Shown in pieces: positions 26,020-34,345 of a stretch of 42,249 bases of DNA. How positions within the stretch are numbered: the stretch's first letter is position 1; the number at the start of each line of letters is the position of its first letter. Both the position numbers and the translations under genes were made by a program. The notes beneath the pieces were generated by a model, which worked only from the letters and a program-made list of their open reading frames with translations, was not told where the DNA came from and did not search any database. The DNA comes from an uncultured Sediminibacterium sp. (lineage in GTDB: Bacteria > Bacteroidota > Bacteroidia > Chitinophagales > Chitinophagaceae): NCBI GenBank assembly GCA_937907555.1, contig CALEST010000129.1, positions 1 to 42,249 on the forward strand, written 5' to 3'.

Positions 26020-26796
26020 ATGGATGCAATATTATTTAGTGTTGAGTCTGGTGTCGCTTTCATTACGATGAACCGACCTGACAAATTAAATTCTTTCAAC
26101 AGAGCCATGGCATTGCAGTTGCAGGCTATATTAGATGAATGTGCCAGTGAAGAAAATATCAGGGCTATTTATCTGACTGGTGCCGGAAAAGGATTTTGTG
26201 CAGGACAGGATTTGGCAGAAGTGGTAGATCCGGAAGGACCAGGCATGCAAAGAATTTTAAGTGAACACTACAATCCGATTGTACAAAGACTAAGGGAAAT
26301 TCAGAAGCCGGTAGTGGCTGCTGTAAACGGGGTTGCAGCCGGAGCAGGCGCCAATATTGCTTTTGCCTGCGATATTGTTGTAAGCAAATCAAGTGCATCC
26401 TTTATTCAGGCATTTTCCAAGATCGGATTAATACCTGATAGTGGTGGCACATTCACTTTGCCCAGATTGATCGGATTTCAAAGAGCCAGTGCGCTGATGA
26501 TGCTGGGAGACAAAGTGTCTGCAGCAGAAGCTTTGCAAATGGGCATGTTGTATAAAGTATTTGAGGAGGAAGTTTTTGAAACAGAAAGTAAAAAACTGGC
26601 ACTACAACTGGCAACCATGCCTACCAAAGCATTGGGTTATATTAAACAGGCATTGAATGCCAGCGCTACCAATACTATACAATCACAGTTGGCATTGGAA
26701 GACGAGTTGCAGCAAAAAGCAGCAGCAACAGCAGATTTCAAAGAAGGCGTTGATGCTTTTTTAGCCAAGCGGGCACCCCAATACAAAGGATATTAA
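26020..26796 (+). CDS. paaG: Enoyl-CoA hydratase/isomerase, probably PaaG (oxepin-CoA forming)
   Basis: 258 aa crotonase-fold enzyme. The oxyanion-hole segments are GKGFCAGQDL near 57-65 and NGVAAGAGANIA near 103-114. Asp140 in GLIPDSGGT matches the catalytic Asp of PaaG, while the hydratase glutamates of PaaF are not at their usual places. PaaG isomerises the ring epoxide to oxepin-CoA. It follows paaD by 9 bp. A PaaF-like role is less likely given Asp140. Confidence 0.87.
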   Translation: MDAILFSVESGVAFITMNRPDKLNSFNRAMALQLQAILDECASEENIRAIYLTGAGKGFCAGQDLAEVVDPEGPGMQRILSEHYNPIVQRLREIQKPVVAAVNGVAAGAGANIAFACDIVVSKSSASFIQAFSKIGLIPDSGGTFTLPRLIGFQRASALMMLGDKVSAAEALQMGMLYKVFEEEVFETESKKLALQLATMPTKALGYIKQALNASATNTIQSQLALEDELQQKAAATADFKEGVDAFLAKRAPQYKGY

Positions 26797-26814
26797 ACCT
26801 GTAAAACAAAAGCC

Positions 26815-27234
26815 ATGACACCACAACATATTGTAGAAGAAATGATGAAAGCAGATTTGTTTTCACAATGGTTAGGCATAGAAGTATTAGAAATACAGGA
26901 AGGATACAGCAAAATTAAAATGCAGGTAAGACCCGAAATGATGAATGGATTGGGCATTGTACACGGTGGCATTGCTTTTGCTTTTTCAGACAGTGCATTT
27001 GCCTTTGCCTGCAACAATAGAAATAATTTATCGGTGGCATTAGATACTTCTATCAATTTTTTAAAACCCGTGCATGTAGGTGATACATTGATTGCAGAAG
27101 CAAAAGAATTACACAACGGAAGATCAACGGGTTTGTATCAGATTGCCATTACCAATCAGCACCATGAGCTGGTGTCTTACTTTAAGGGAAATTGTTTCAG
27201 AACAGGAAAGCCTGTTGTAAAAGCATCATTATGA
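26815..27234 (+). CDS. paaI: Hotdog-fold thioesterase PaaI
   Basis: 139 aa hotdog thioesterase. The signature NGLGIVHGGIAFAFSDSAFA contains the conserved His-Gly-Gly and the catalytic Asp. PaaI hydrolyses ring-hydroxylated phenylacetyl-CoA and frees CoA from dead-end intermediates. The stop overlaps the paaY start as ATGA. Confidence 0.92.
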   Translation: MTPQHIVEEMMKADLFSQWLGIEVLEIQEGYSKIKMQVRPEMMNGLGIVHGGIAFAFSDSAFAFACNNRNNLSVALDTSINFLKPVHVGDTLIAEAKELHNGRSTGLYQIAITNQHHELVSYFKGNCFRTGKPVVKASL

Positions 27235-27824
27235 TTTATTCTTTTAAAGGATTTATACCGGTTGTTCACGAGAGTTCCTTTGTACATCCACAGGCTGCTG
27301 TTACAGGCAATGTAATTATTGGAAAGAATGTGTACATAGGACCCGGAGCCGCTATCAGGGGTGATTGGGGTGCCATCATTATTGAAGACGGCTGCAATGT
27401 GCAGGAGAACTGTACCCTGCATATGTTTCCGGGCACCACCGTATTATTAAAAGAGAATGCCCATATTGGGCATGGTGCGGTAATTCATGGAGCCACCATT
27501 GGCCGCAATTGTCTGGTGGGCATGAATTCGGTTATTATGGACAATGTAGTACTGGAGGATGAATGCATTGTTGGTGCCATGAGTTTTATTAAAGCCGATG
27601 AACATTTTGTTGCCCGTTCTTTAATTGCCGGTAACCCGGCAAAAATCATCAAAGCCGTTTCAGATGAAATGATTGCCTGGAAAACAAAAGGCACAGCACT
27701 CTACCAACAGCTACCCAAAGAAATGCAGGAATTCTGGGAACCCTGCGAACCCCTCAGATCTGTTCCTACAGATCGACCTAAACAGGAAACCCTTTACAGC
27801 ACCTGGAATGCAATGAAAAAATAG
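27231..27824 (+). CDS. paaY: Left-handed beta-helix protein PaaY (gamma-carbonic-anhydrase-like)
   Basis: 197 aa hexapeptide-repeat protein: repeats run from HPQAAVTGNVIIGKNVYIGP through CNVQENCTLH and NAHIGHGAVIHGATIGRNCL, carrying metal-ligand histidines. PaaY of E. coli is a thioesterase that removes the toxic CoA ester of a ring-opened by-product. The start is ATG 27231 overlapping the paaI stop; a frame from 27192 is a longer artefact. It is last in the operon, and obgE follows with its own promoter. Confidence 0.9.
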   Translation: MIYSFKGFIPVVHESSFVHPQAAVTGNVIIGKNVYIGPGAAIRGDWGAIIIEDGCNVQENCTLHMFPGTTVLLKENAHIGHGAVIHGATIGRNCLVGMNSVIMDNVVLEDECIVGAMSFIKADEHFVARSLIAGNPAKIIKAVSDEMIAWKTKGTALYQQLPKEMQEFWEPCEPLRSVPTDRPKQETLYSTWNAMKK

Positions 27825-27841
27825 ACCAAATTTCAATGTTG

Positions 27842-27849
27842 TATCTTTG
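27842..27849 (+). promoter_or_regulatory. -7 promoter element for obgE
   Basis: TATCTTTG is an exact match to TAnnTTTG, 16 bp before the GTG start of obgE and just after paaY. No TTG at the usual -33 spacing was found, so strength is uncertain. Confidence 0.5.
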
Positions 27850-27865
27850 CACTTAAATTATACAA

Positions 27866-28867
27866 GTGTCGGAACGGAATAACTTTATAGACTATATCAG
27901 AATTTTTGCGCGCAGTGGTCACGGTGGTGCAGGCGTAAGGCATTTTATGCGCAACAAACTAACTGCCATGGGCGGCCCGGACGGTGGCGATGGCGGCAGA
28001 GGCGGACATATTATTTTAAAAGGGAACCGCAATCTCTGGACACTTTTGCACTTGCGTTATTTCAAGAATGTATTGGCCGAAAACGGTGAGAACGGTAGCA
28101 AAGACAATTGTACCGGCAGAGACGGAAAAGACATTATCATAGAAGTACCACTGGGTACAGTTGCCCGTGATGAAGAAACCGGCAAGATTGAAGCAGAAAT
28201 TTTAGAGGACGGACAGGAATATATCTGGATGCGCGGAGGAAGAGGCGGATTGGGCAATAGCAATTTTGCCACTCCAACCAATCAGGCACCCGACCATGCA
28301 CAACCCGGAGAACCCGGTATTGAAGGATGGAAAAATATTGAGCTGAAAGTATTGGCAGACGTGGGTTTGGTGGGATTTCCGAATGCAGGAAAATCTACTT
28401 TACTATCTGTAATTACTGCCGCCAAACCTAAAATTGCCAATTACGCATTTACTACCTTAACGCCTCAGTTAGGCATGGTTGCTTATCGTGATTCAAAATC
28501 ATTTTGTATTGCAGACTTACCGGGTATTATTGAAGGAGCAGCAGAAGGTAAAGGATTGGGACATCGTTTCCTCAGACATATTGAACGCAATTCCGCTTTA
28601 TTATTCCTGATTCCTGCCGACAGCAATGACCATCGCAAAGAATTCGAAATTCTTCGTCAGGAACTAAAGAACTACAATGAAGAAATGTTGCAGAAAGATT
28701 TCATCATTGCCATTAGTAAAAGCGATATGCTGGACGATGAATTAAAAGAAGCCATTAGCAAGGAATTACCGGCTGATATTCCCCATGTTTTCATTTCTTC
28801 GGTTACCAACAAGGGACTAACCGAACTGAAAGACCTGCTTTGGGAGACGTTGAACAAGCCGATTTAG
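27866..28867 (+). CDS. obgE: GTPase ObgE/CgtA
   Basis: 333 aa ribosome-associated GTPase. The glycine-rich Obg domain (GGAGVRHFMRNKLTAMGGPD, GGDGGRGGHI) is followed by the G domain with G1 GFPNAGKST, G3 DLPGIIEGA and G4 SKSD. The third, C-terminal OCT domain of some Obg proteins is absent. Translation starts at GTG 27866, which yields the conserved NNFIDYIRIFARSGHGG start. It acts in 50S subunit assembly and stress control. Confidence 0.96.
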   Translation: MSERNNFIDYIRIFARSGHGGAGVRHFMRNKLTAMGGPDGGDGGRGGHIILKGNRNLWTLLHLRYFKNVLAENGENGSKDNCTGRDGKDIIIEVPLGTVARDEETGKIEAEILEDGQEYIWMRGGRGGLGNSNFATPTNQAPDHAQPGEPGIEGWKNIELKVLADVGLVGFPNAGKSTLLSVITAAKPKIANYAFTTLTPQLGMVAYRDSKSFCIADLPGIIEGAAEGKGLGHRFLRHIERNSALLFLIPADSNDHRKEFEILRQELKNYNEEMLQKDFIIAISKSDMLDDELKEAISKELPADIPHVFISSVTNKGLTELKDLLWETLNKPI

Positions 28868-28954
28868 AAATTTAATCGCTTCATTTTCAATACTTTATAT
28901 TCAAAACCCCTTTTGACTGGGTTACCTTTTATCCAATCGGGTATTAATGTGTAT

Positions 28955-28964
28955 AGTGTACACT
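28955..28964. other. Perfect 10-bp palindrome upstream of the small secreted protein gene
   Basis: AGTGTACACT is fully self-complementary, 64 bp before the ATG at 29029. It could be a protein-binding site or chance. The 160-bp gap between obgE and this gene holds nothing else I can call. Confidence 0.25.
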
Positions 28965-29028
28965 AAGCTTTTTCGTTTGCTGTTGCCAATTGAGAAAAAT
29001 TTATTACTCACAGTAAAATTTGAAAAGT

Positions 29029-29451
29029 ATGAAAAAGCAAACAATCGTTACCAGTGTCAAGAGAATCGTTTTTGGATCTGTGGTGTCTTCCTTGATGTTT
29101 TTATCTGCCAACGCATCTGTATCTCCTGTAAGAGCTTATGATATATCTGTTAAAAGCCATGCAGAAGTAAAATACAGTGGAATTGATAAGAACCAACTAC
29201 ACACTATTCAGGTAAAATACAGCAATCCAACGGGTGCCAACTTTACCCTGATCATTACAGATGCCAATAATGAATTGGTATTCAGAGGAAGTTATTCCGA
29301 CAAAGACTTCAACAAGACATTTAAGTTTCCAAAAGATGAGTCAAACAAATTGTCTTTTGTAATTGAAGATGTTAAAGCAAAGAAGTCTGAACAGTATAAC
29401 GTAAGCTTTGAAACCATCGTTATCGAAAACGCTGTAGTCAGCAAGTCTTAA
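29029..29451 (+). CDS. Small secreted protein, unknown function
   Basis: 140 aa. A signal peptide ends near SANASV (about residue 30). The mature part is beta-rich and hydrophilic (VKYSGIDKNQLHTIQVKYSN, then DANNELVFRGSYSDKD), suggesting an immunoglobulin-like or DUF-type periplasmic fold; I do not recognise a family with certainty. The start is ATG 29029; a TTG at 29020 would add three residues before it. A hairpin terminator follows 25 bp after the stop. Confidence 0.75.
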   Translation: MKKQTIVTSVKRIVFGSVVSSLMFLSANASVSPVRAYDISVKSHAEVKYSGIDKNQLHTIQVKYSNPTGANFTLIITDANNELVFRGSYSDKDFNKTFKFPKDESNKLSFVIEDVKAKKSEQYNVSFETIVIENAVVSKS

Positions 29452-29469
29452 TTAAAAACTGAATTGTAA

Positions 29470-29501
29470 CAAACAAAAGAGCCACCCAATGGGAGGCTCT
29501 T
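29470..29501. repeat. Left copy of 32-bp exact direct repeat
   Basis: Identical base for base to 31922-31953. It begins CAAACAAAAG, then contains the hairpin half GAGCCACCC, loop AAT and GGGAGGCTC. The identity extends outside the hairpin, so duplication rather than chance is likely. The two copies bracket a 2.4-kb AT-rich block of decayed genes. Confidence 0.85.
29477..29501. terminator. Bidirectional intrinsic terminator after the small secreted protein
   Basis: Stem AAGAGCC/GGCTCTT, an A-A mismatch, then CCC/GGG, with loop AAT. Read on minus it is followed by TTTTGTTTG; read on plus by TTCATTTAT. It sits between the plus-strand gene at 29029 and minus-strand genes and can serve both strands. 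Confidence 0.7.
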
Positions 29502-29515
29502 CATTTATCATTATC

Positions 29516-29697
29516 CTAGGAAAGAATTTTTTTTAAATAGATTAGAAGAGCAATGATTGCCAATGTAAGGACAAGGAAAAAAAATCAATGGATATTTGAT
29601 TCGTGTTTTTACTTTTAATTGATTTTTGTAATTGTCTACCTTTTGAATACAGAGTTCCAGATCCTATTATAATTATTATTAAATAATAAACACTCAT
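29516..29697 (-). pseudogene. Small membrane protein, apparently frameshifted at an A8/T8 run
   Basis: From ATG 29697 the frame encodes a TM segment (YYLIIIIIGSGTLY) and a Lys/Gln-rich linker, then runs into eight identical bases at 29577-29584. As sequenced it stops at 29542 after 51 residues, ending SLSLHWQSLLF. Inserting one base in the run restores a 60-residue protein with a second hydrophobic helix (FFFLVLTLAIIALLIYLKK) ending at 29516. This points to a one-base deletion, a sequencing slip, or phase variation. It follows the beta-barrel gene by 10 bp. No family recognised. Confidence 0.5.
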
Positions 29698-29707
29698 AAC
29701 CATTTCT

Positions 29708-30289
29708 TTAAAATACATATCCAATAGAAAAGTTAAGCCAAATTCGATCCAACTTTCCAGTAGTGGTATTCATTTCACCTAAACGAAATGCAAAAGGCGC
29801 AACACCAATAAAAAAAGCTGTATAAATATTCTTTTCAGATTGATTTTGAAATCCTAGATTAATAAAAGTCCCATAACTGCCATTATTAATTTGTTTAGGC
29901 TCATTAATTGAGGCAATACTGTTAGAGCGAAAGTATGGTTCTACACCTATATAGCCAGCCGAATAATTTTTAATTGATTTGCCATTCCTAATACGTCTAT
30001 TCAAAGAATAATAATATCTTGATTCTATTGAAGAAATCCAACTTACTTGTGATCTAATTTTATCCCTATTTAATGCGGCACTTGAAGCCAAGGTGAAATT
30101 TAAACCTGATTTTATTAACAAGGTTACTGTCTTTTTTAATGGAATTTCATATTGAAGATTAACAATAGGAATCGGTATACTTGCCGCAACACGAAATATG
30201 CCAATTTTATTAGATGTAGTATCTAATTCTTGACTAACGCCGTTTATATTTAAGCAAATAAATAAAAAAGAAAGAATATAAACACGCAT
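29708..30289 (-). CDS. Outer-membrane beta-barrel-like protein, unknown function
   Basis: 193 aa. Signal peptide MRVYILSFLFICLNINGVSQ, then alternating hydrophobic/polar beta strands and a C-terminal aromatic strand (WLNFSIGYVF) ending in Phe, typical of small outer-membrane barrels. It starts 3 bp after the end of the broken lipoprotein gene and was probably cotranscribed with it. Clearly more AT-rich than its neighbours. Specific function unknown. Confidence 0.65.
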   Translation of the reverse strand: MRVYILSFLFICLNINGVSQELDTTSNKIGIFRVAASIPIPIVNLQYEIPLKKTVTLLIKSGLNFTLASSAALNRDKIRSQVSWISSIESRYYYSLNRRIRNGKSIKNYSAGYIGVEPYFRSNSIASINEPKQINNGSYGTFINLGFQNQSEKNIYTAFFIGVAPFAFRLGEMNTTTGKLDRIWLNFSIGYVF

Positions 30290-30292
30290 GAA

Positions 30293-31753
30293 TTATAATT
30301 TTATTATCCGAATTCCATACCAGTTGCATCCAATTCTTGCTCTTCCTGTAAAACTGCCTGACTTCATCTCATAACTATATGTAGTGCCACTGCCCCATGG
30401 TGTACCTATATTCCAATCAAAACGCCAAACATTAACATTACTATACCCTTGTTCCTTATATGCATTTGCAACAGTAACACGTAATTTATTATTATCTTTA
30501 ATTGACGATAGCTGTTTAGCGTATTTCTCATATCTTGATGAAAATGTTGGATCTATATTATCAATAAGTGAATTAAGAAATGGTTTAAATAAGTCATTAA
30601 ACTGATAATTAATAAGTGAGTTTAGCTGGCCATTTAAAAAACTACTAGCTTGTGAATTATTTATGTTTTGCCCAAATGGAAAGTTTAAATTGAGCTTTAA
30701 ATCCATCGCCTCAAGGATGTGATTCCCAATCTTTAAATTTATAATATTATTAAATTCGGGCTGAGGTAATGTTGTAAAGTTATAAGGTGATGGTATAACA
30801 TAGTCAGTATGCAAGTCCATATTTTCAATTCCAAGTACAATTTCATCAGCATAACTCTCTGCCCAATAAGGTATTCCTAAAAACGATCTTTTCCTCTGGA
30901 CTTTTCCCCTAATTCCAATAGTTCTTAAGATTCCCAAACCTAAGAAATTTGTACTGAATGTTTCAAACTTAAATCTACGATTTTGATCGAAGTTATTGAA
31001 ATATGCTGAGTTGAAATCATTGCCAGTTTGATATGTTTCATATTGATAGTTACTCGGAAAGATAATAGAACATGGAATTGTTCCGCCACTAGATCCAGGT
31101 GTATTTAAAATAGGATTTGATAAGTCAAATGGATCAATATTTGTCTCAATTCTAGTGATCCCATCACTTACTTGATAAATATTACTGCCATAAAATGTTT
31201 CATTAGGAAAACTGTTGAAGTTAGGGTTATATAAAATCTCTGATTCAAATGCAGGGTAAATTTCTCTAAAATTATTAATATACTCCGACTCAACCTGAAT
31301 TACACCAATTCTTGTAAGTTAAAATAAATCGCCATTTACTAATACTTCTAAATTAGAATTTACTATATTGGCAACTGTCGGATCTTGAGTTAAGTAGGTT
31401 TCCATATCAATAAGGAATTCCTGAACATCAACATTGTCCGAGCTGCTACTTGTTGAAGTATTTTTTATTATGTTATTTGATTCTGAAGATAAGAGTTTTT
31501 CATGTTTTTTTGAAAGGCTAATAAATTCGCTAGGAATCTTCATCAACTTCAATTTATCCTCTTGTATTTCTGAATAAAATTTGTTTAAATCTTGTTGGCT
31601 TTTAAAGCTAAGTATTCCACTTGGAAAAGCGGAATTTTTAATAAGTATGACTGAGGGATCTTCTTCAAATTGAAGATTACTTATATCTTTTTTACATGAA
31701 ATAAAAACAACCGGAATAACTATAAAGATTAATGATAAAAATTTAGACTTCAT
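30293..31753 (-). pseudogene. Large lipoprotein gene split by one in-frame TAA
   Basis: From ATG 31753 the protein begins MKSKFLSLIFIVIPVVFISC (lipobox Cys20), has a Ser/Thr-rich linker (NTSTSSSSDN), and stops at TAA 31319-31321 after 144 residues. The same frame then stays open for 341 more codons to 30293, with no ATG near the break. Translation across the stop reads NSNLEVLVNGDLF, stop, LTRIGVIQVESEY, a smooth beta-strand sequence; in similar Bacteroidota lipoproteins (DUF4848-like, by my recollection) a Tyr would fit, and TAT/TAC to TAA is one change. A 486-codon gene broken by a nonsense mutation is the simplest reading. Confidence 0.72.
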
Positions 31754-31921
31754 TTTTTTTCTTGCTAAGGTTAAAATATAATTTTTTATTAGCTCCAATA
31801 TTAACTTCTAAATTCGATAAAATGCAATCACTACAAAAATTAGGGTGATTTATGCAATTGCACAATAGTTTGAATTTATGAAATCATAAAACTTCTTCCT
31901 CTTACTTTTCATTTAATATAG

Positions 31922-31953
31922 CAAACAAAAGAGCCACCCAATGGGAGGCTCTT
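31922..31953 (-). terminator. Right copy of the 32-bp repeat, serving as typA terminator
   Basis: Exact second copy of 29470-29501. On the minus strand the stem AAGAGCC/GGCTCTT is followed by TTTGTTTG, a good intrinsic terminator 24 bp after the typA stop. It also marks the right edge of the AT-rich block. The 120 bp between here and 31799 contain only a possible promoter (TAATTTTTG near 31840) for the broken lipoprotein gene. Confidence 0.8.
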
Positions 31954-31977
31954 TTAATATGTAAAAGTATTTGGAAA

Positions 31978-33795
31978 TTATCCTACTGCTTCAGATTTCA
32001 TGCTCTTGGAAACTTTAGAACGTTCGTTCTCATCCAAAATGGTTTTACGCATACGAATATTCTTAGGCGTTACTTCAATACACTCATCTTGCTGAATGTA
32101 TTCCATGCACTCTTCCAATGTAAACTGAAGCTTTGGAACAATTCTTACTGCATCATCACTTCCGCTTGCACGGTGGTTGGTCAGTTTTTTCATTTCCACT
32201 GCATTCACATTTAAGTCACCTGGCTTAATATGTTCAGCAATAATTTGGCCTACATACACTTCATCTCCCGGATCTACAAAGAATGATCCGCGATCCTGTA
32301 ATTTATCAATTGAATAGGCTGTAGTTACTCCTTGAAACTTCGCAATCAATACACCGTTGTTTCTTCCGGGAATAGGTCCTTTCCATGGTTTGTAATCAAT
32401 GAAACGATGCGCCATAACAGCTTCACCTGCGGTACCGGTTAACATCTGAGAACGCAAACCAATCAAACCTCTCGAAGGAATTTCAAACTCTAAGTGTTGC
32501 ATTTCTCCTTTGGATTCCATTACCTGCATTTCACCCTTGCGCTGTGTAACCAAATCAATTACTTTACCGCTGAATTCAGAAGGTACATCTACCACCAGGT
32601 TTTCATAAGGCTCATGCTTCTTACCATCAATGGTTTTCACCAATACCTGAGGATTACCAACCGTTAATTCATATCCTTCTCTACGCATGGTTTCTACCAA
32701 TACGCCCAAATGCAGAATACCTCTTCCGTATACCAGGAAACTATCGGCGCTGTCTGTATCTTCTACTCTTAATGCAAGGTTCTTTTCAGTTTCCTTCATC
32801 AGACGATCACGTAAGTGACGGGATGTAACAAACTTACCATCTCTACCAAAGAAAGGTGAGTTGTTAATGCTGAAAGTCATGCTCATGGTAGGTTCATCCA
32901 CACTGATAATGGGTAATCCTTCCGGATTCTCTACATCAGCAATGGTATCTCCAATATTGAATTCTTCCAATCCTACAACCGCACAAAGATCTCCTGAACG
33001 TACTTCAGCTACTTTGCGCTTGCCCATTCCTTCAAATACATACAATTCCTTTACACGCATTTTCTTTACGGTACCATCTGCTCCCTGCACCAATGCAATT
33101 TGCTGACCTTCTTTAATAGAACCTCTGGTTACTTTACCAATGGCAATTCTACCTAAGAAAGAAGAATAGTCTAATGAAGTAATTTGTAACTGAAGGGTTC
33201 CTTCACTCACTTTAGGGGCAGGGACATATTTAATGATGCCATCCATTAATGGCAAAATATCTTCTGTTTGTGTTAAGCTATCATTGAACCAGCCATTCTT
33301 ACCACTACCGTAGAAAGTTGGGAAATTCAATTGCTCTTCCGTTGCATCCAGGTTAAAGAATAATTCAAAAACGGCATCATGAACTTCATCCGGACGACAG
33401 TTCGGCTTATCTACTTTGTTGATTACTACAATGGGATGTAGGTTCAACTGTAATGCTTTCTGCAATACGAAACGCGTTTGAGGCATGGGGCCTTCAAAAG
33501 CATCCACCAATAAAATTACCCCATCGGCCATTTTCAATACGCGTTCTACTTCCCCGCCAAAATCACTGTGCCCGGGTGTATCAATCACATTAATTTTATA
33601 GTCTTTGTAAGTAACGGCAGCGTTTTTACTGAAGATCGTGATACCACGTTCTCTTTCTAAATCGTTGCTATCCATGATTAACTCACCAGCATCCTGGTTG
33701 TCTCTGAAAACTTTAGTTGCACCCAAAATTCGGTCTACTAAAGTGGTTTTGCCATGGTCTACGTGCGCGATGATGGCAATGTTTCTTATTTCCAT
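31978..33795 (-). CDS. typA: Translational GTPase TypA/BipA
   Basis: 605 aa. G1 is in AHVDHGKTTLVD, switch II in DTPGHSDFGGEV, and G4 in NKVDKP; then come EF-G-like domains and the BipA-specific C-terminal domain (RASGSDDAVRI, IRMRKTILDENER). It binds ribosomes and aids 50S assembly and stress adaptation. It starts at ATG 33795. A consensus promoter lies at 33855-33885. Confidence 0.97.
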   Translation of the reverse strand: MEIRNIAIIAHVDHGKTTLVDRILGATKVFRDNQDAGELIMDSNDLERERGITIFSKNAAVTYKDYKINVIDTPGHSDFGGEVERVLKMADGVILLVDAFEGPMPQTRFVLQKALQLNLHPIVVINKVDKPNCRPDEVHDAVFELFFNLDATEEQLNFPTFYGSGKNGWFNDSLTQTEDILPLMDGIIKYVPAPKVSEGTLQLQITSLDYSSFLGRIAIGKVTRGSIKEGQQIALVQGADGTVKKMRVKELYVFEGMGKRKVAEVRSGDLCAVVGLEEFNIGDTIADVENPEGLPIISVDEPTMSMTFSINNSPFFGRDGKFVTSRHLRDRLMKETEKNLALRVEDTDSADSFLVYGRGILHLGVLVETMRREGYELTVGNPQVLVKTIDGKKHEPYENLVVDVPSEFSGKVIDLVTQRKGEMQVMESKGEMQHLEFEIPSRGLIGLRSQMLTGTAGEAVMAHRFIDYKPWKGPIPGRNNGVLIAKFQGVTTAYSIDKLQDRGSFFVDPGDEVYVGQIIAEHIKPGDLNVNAVEMKKLTNHRASGSDDAVRIVPKLQFTLEECMEYIQQDECIEVTPKNIRMRKTILDENERSKVSKSMKSEAVG

Positions 33796-33854
33796 TATTG
33801 TGTATTTATCTCAGTATCAGTAAGTTACGTATTTGATACTGTTTATTTAGGCGG

Positions 33855-33885
33855 CAAAGGTACGGCTTTAACGCGGGGGATGCAA
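33855..33885 (-). promoter_or_regulatory. Promoter of typA
   Basis: On minus, TTG at 33885-33883 is followed after 20 nt by TACCTTTG (33862-33855), an exact TAnnTTTG match. It predicts a 5' leader of about 50 nt before the ATG. Confidence 0.65.
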
Positions 33886-33964
33886 GTAAATATGGGTCAT
33901 TATTCTGTTAAGGATTCCCGTGCCGATGCATAATAAAGCCTAATTTTAGTTCAATAAGAGGCCA

Positions 33965-34336
33965 ATGAAATCTATTTTATTGATTACACTGATTGCTTTT
34001 TACCTGTTTGCTGGCAGCTATCATTTTGTGAATCCAGGCTTTTATGCGCCTTTTTTTCCTCCTTATTTAGCCAAATGGGCAGATACACTCAACTCACTTG
34101 CTGGTATTGCTGAAATAATTTTGGCTATTGGTTTATGCTTTTCAAAAACCCGAAACAGTTCTGTTCTTGGCATCATTGCCTTATTAATTGCTTTTATTCC
34201 TGCTCATATTTATATGATTCAAGTGGGAAGTTTCACTATAGGTAGTTTTCAGATGACACCTTTAATTGCCTGGATAAGATTATTGATATTACATCCCCTA
34301 TTAATTTTATGGGCATGGTCTCTTAAAAATTCATAA
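33965..34336 (+). CDS. DoxX-like small integral membrane protein
   Basis: 123 aa with four hydrophobic helices (about 3-18, 45-59, 67-86, 98-117). The motif FAGSYHFVNPGFYAPFFPPY matches DoxX-like proteins, a family of uncertain redox or transport role. No signal peptide beyond TM1. It is followed after 9 bp by an alpha/beta hydrolase, probably cotranscribed. Confidence 0.75.
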   Translation: MKSILLITLIAFYLFAGSYHFVNPGFYAPFFPPYLAKWADTLNSLAGIAEIILAIGLCFSKTRNSSVLGIIALLIAFIPAHIYMIQVGSFTIGSFQMTPLIAWIRLLILHPLLILWAWSLKNS

Positions 34337-34345
34337 TTCAATTGT

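Noticed and set aside
28947..29141. 64-codon frame upstream of the small secreted protein
   Set aside because: It overlaps the signal-peptide gene at 29029 in another frame and shows no coherent protein character.
30293..30937. A separate 214-residue gene starting with TTG at 30937
   Set aside because: The frame is open upstream of this TTG to the TAA at 31319, and continues the lipoprotein frame beyond; the TTG is just an internal Leu codon.
31319..31321. Programmed read-through or recoding of the TAA
   Set aside because: No selenocysteine- or pyrrolysine-type context is visible (the codon is TAA) and the neighbouring cassette gene also looks damaged, so nonsense mutation is simpler.
29470..31953. 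CRISPR-like interpretation of the 32-bp repeats
   Set aside because: Only two copies, 2.4 kb apart, with genes rather than spacers between, and no cas genes.
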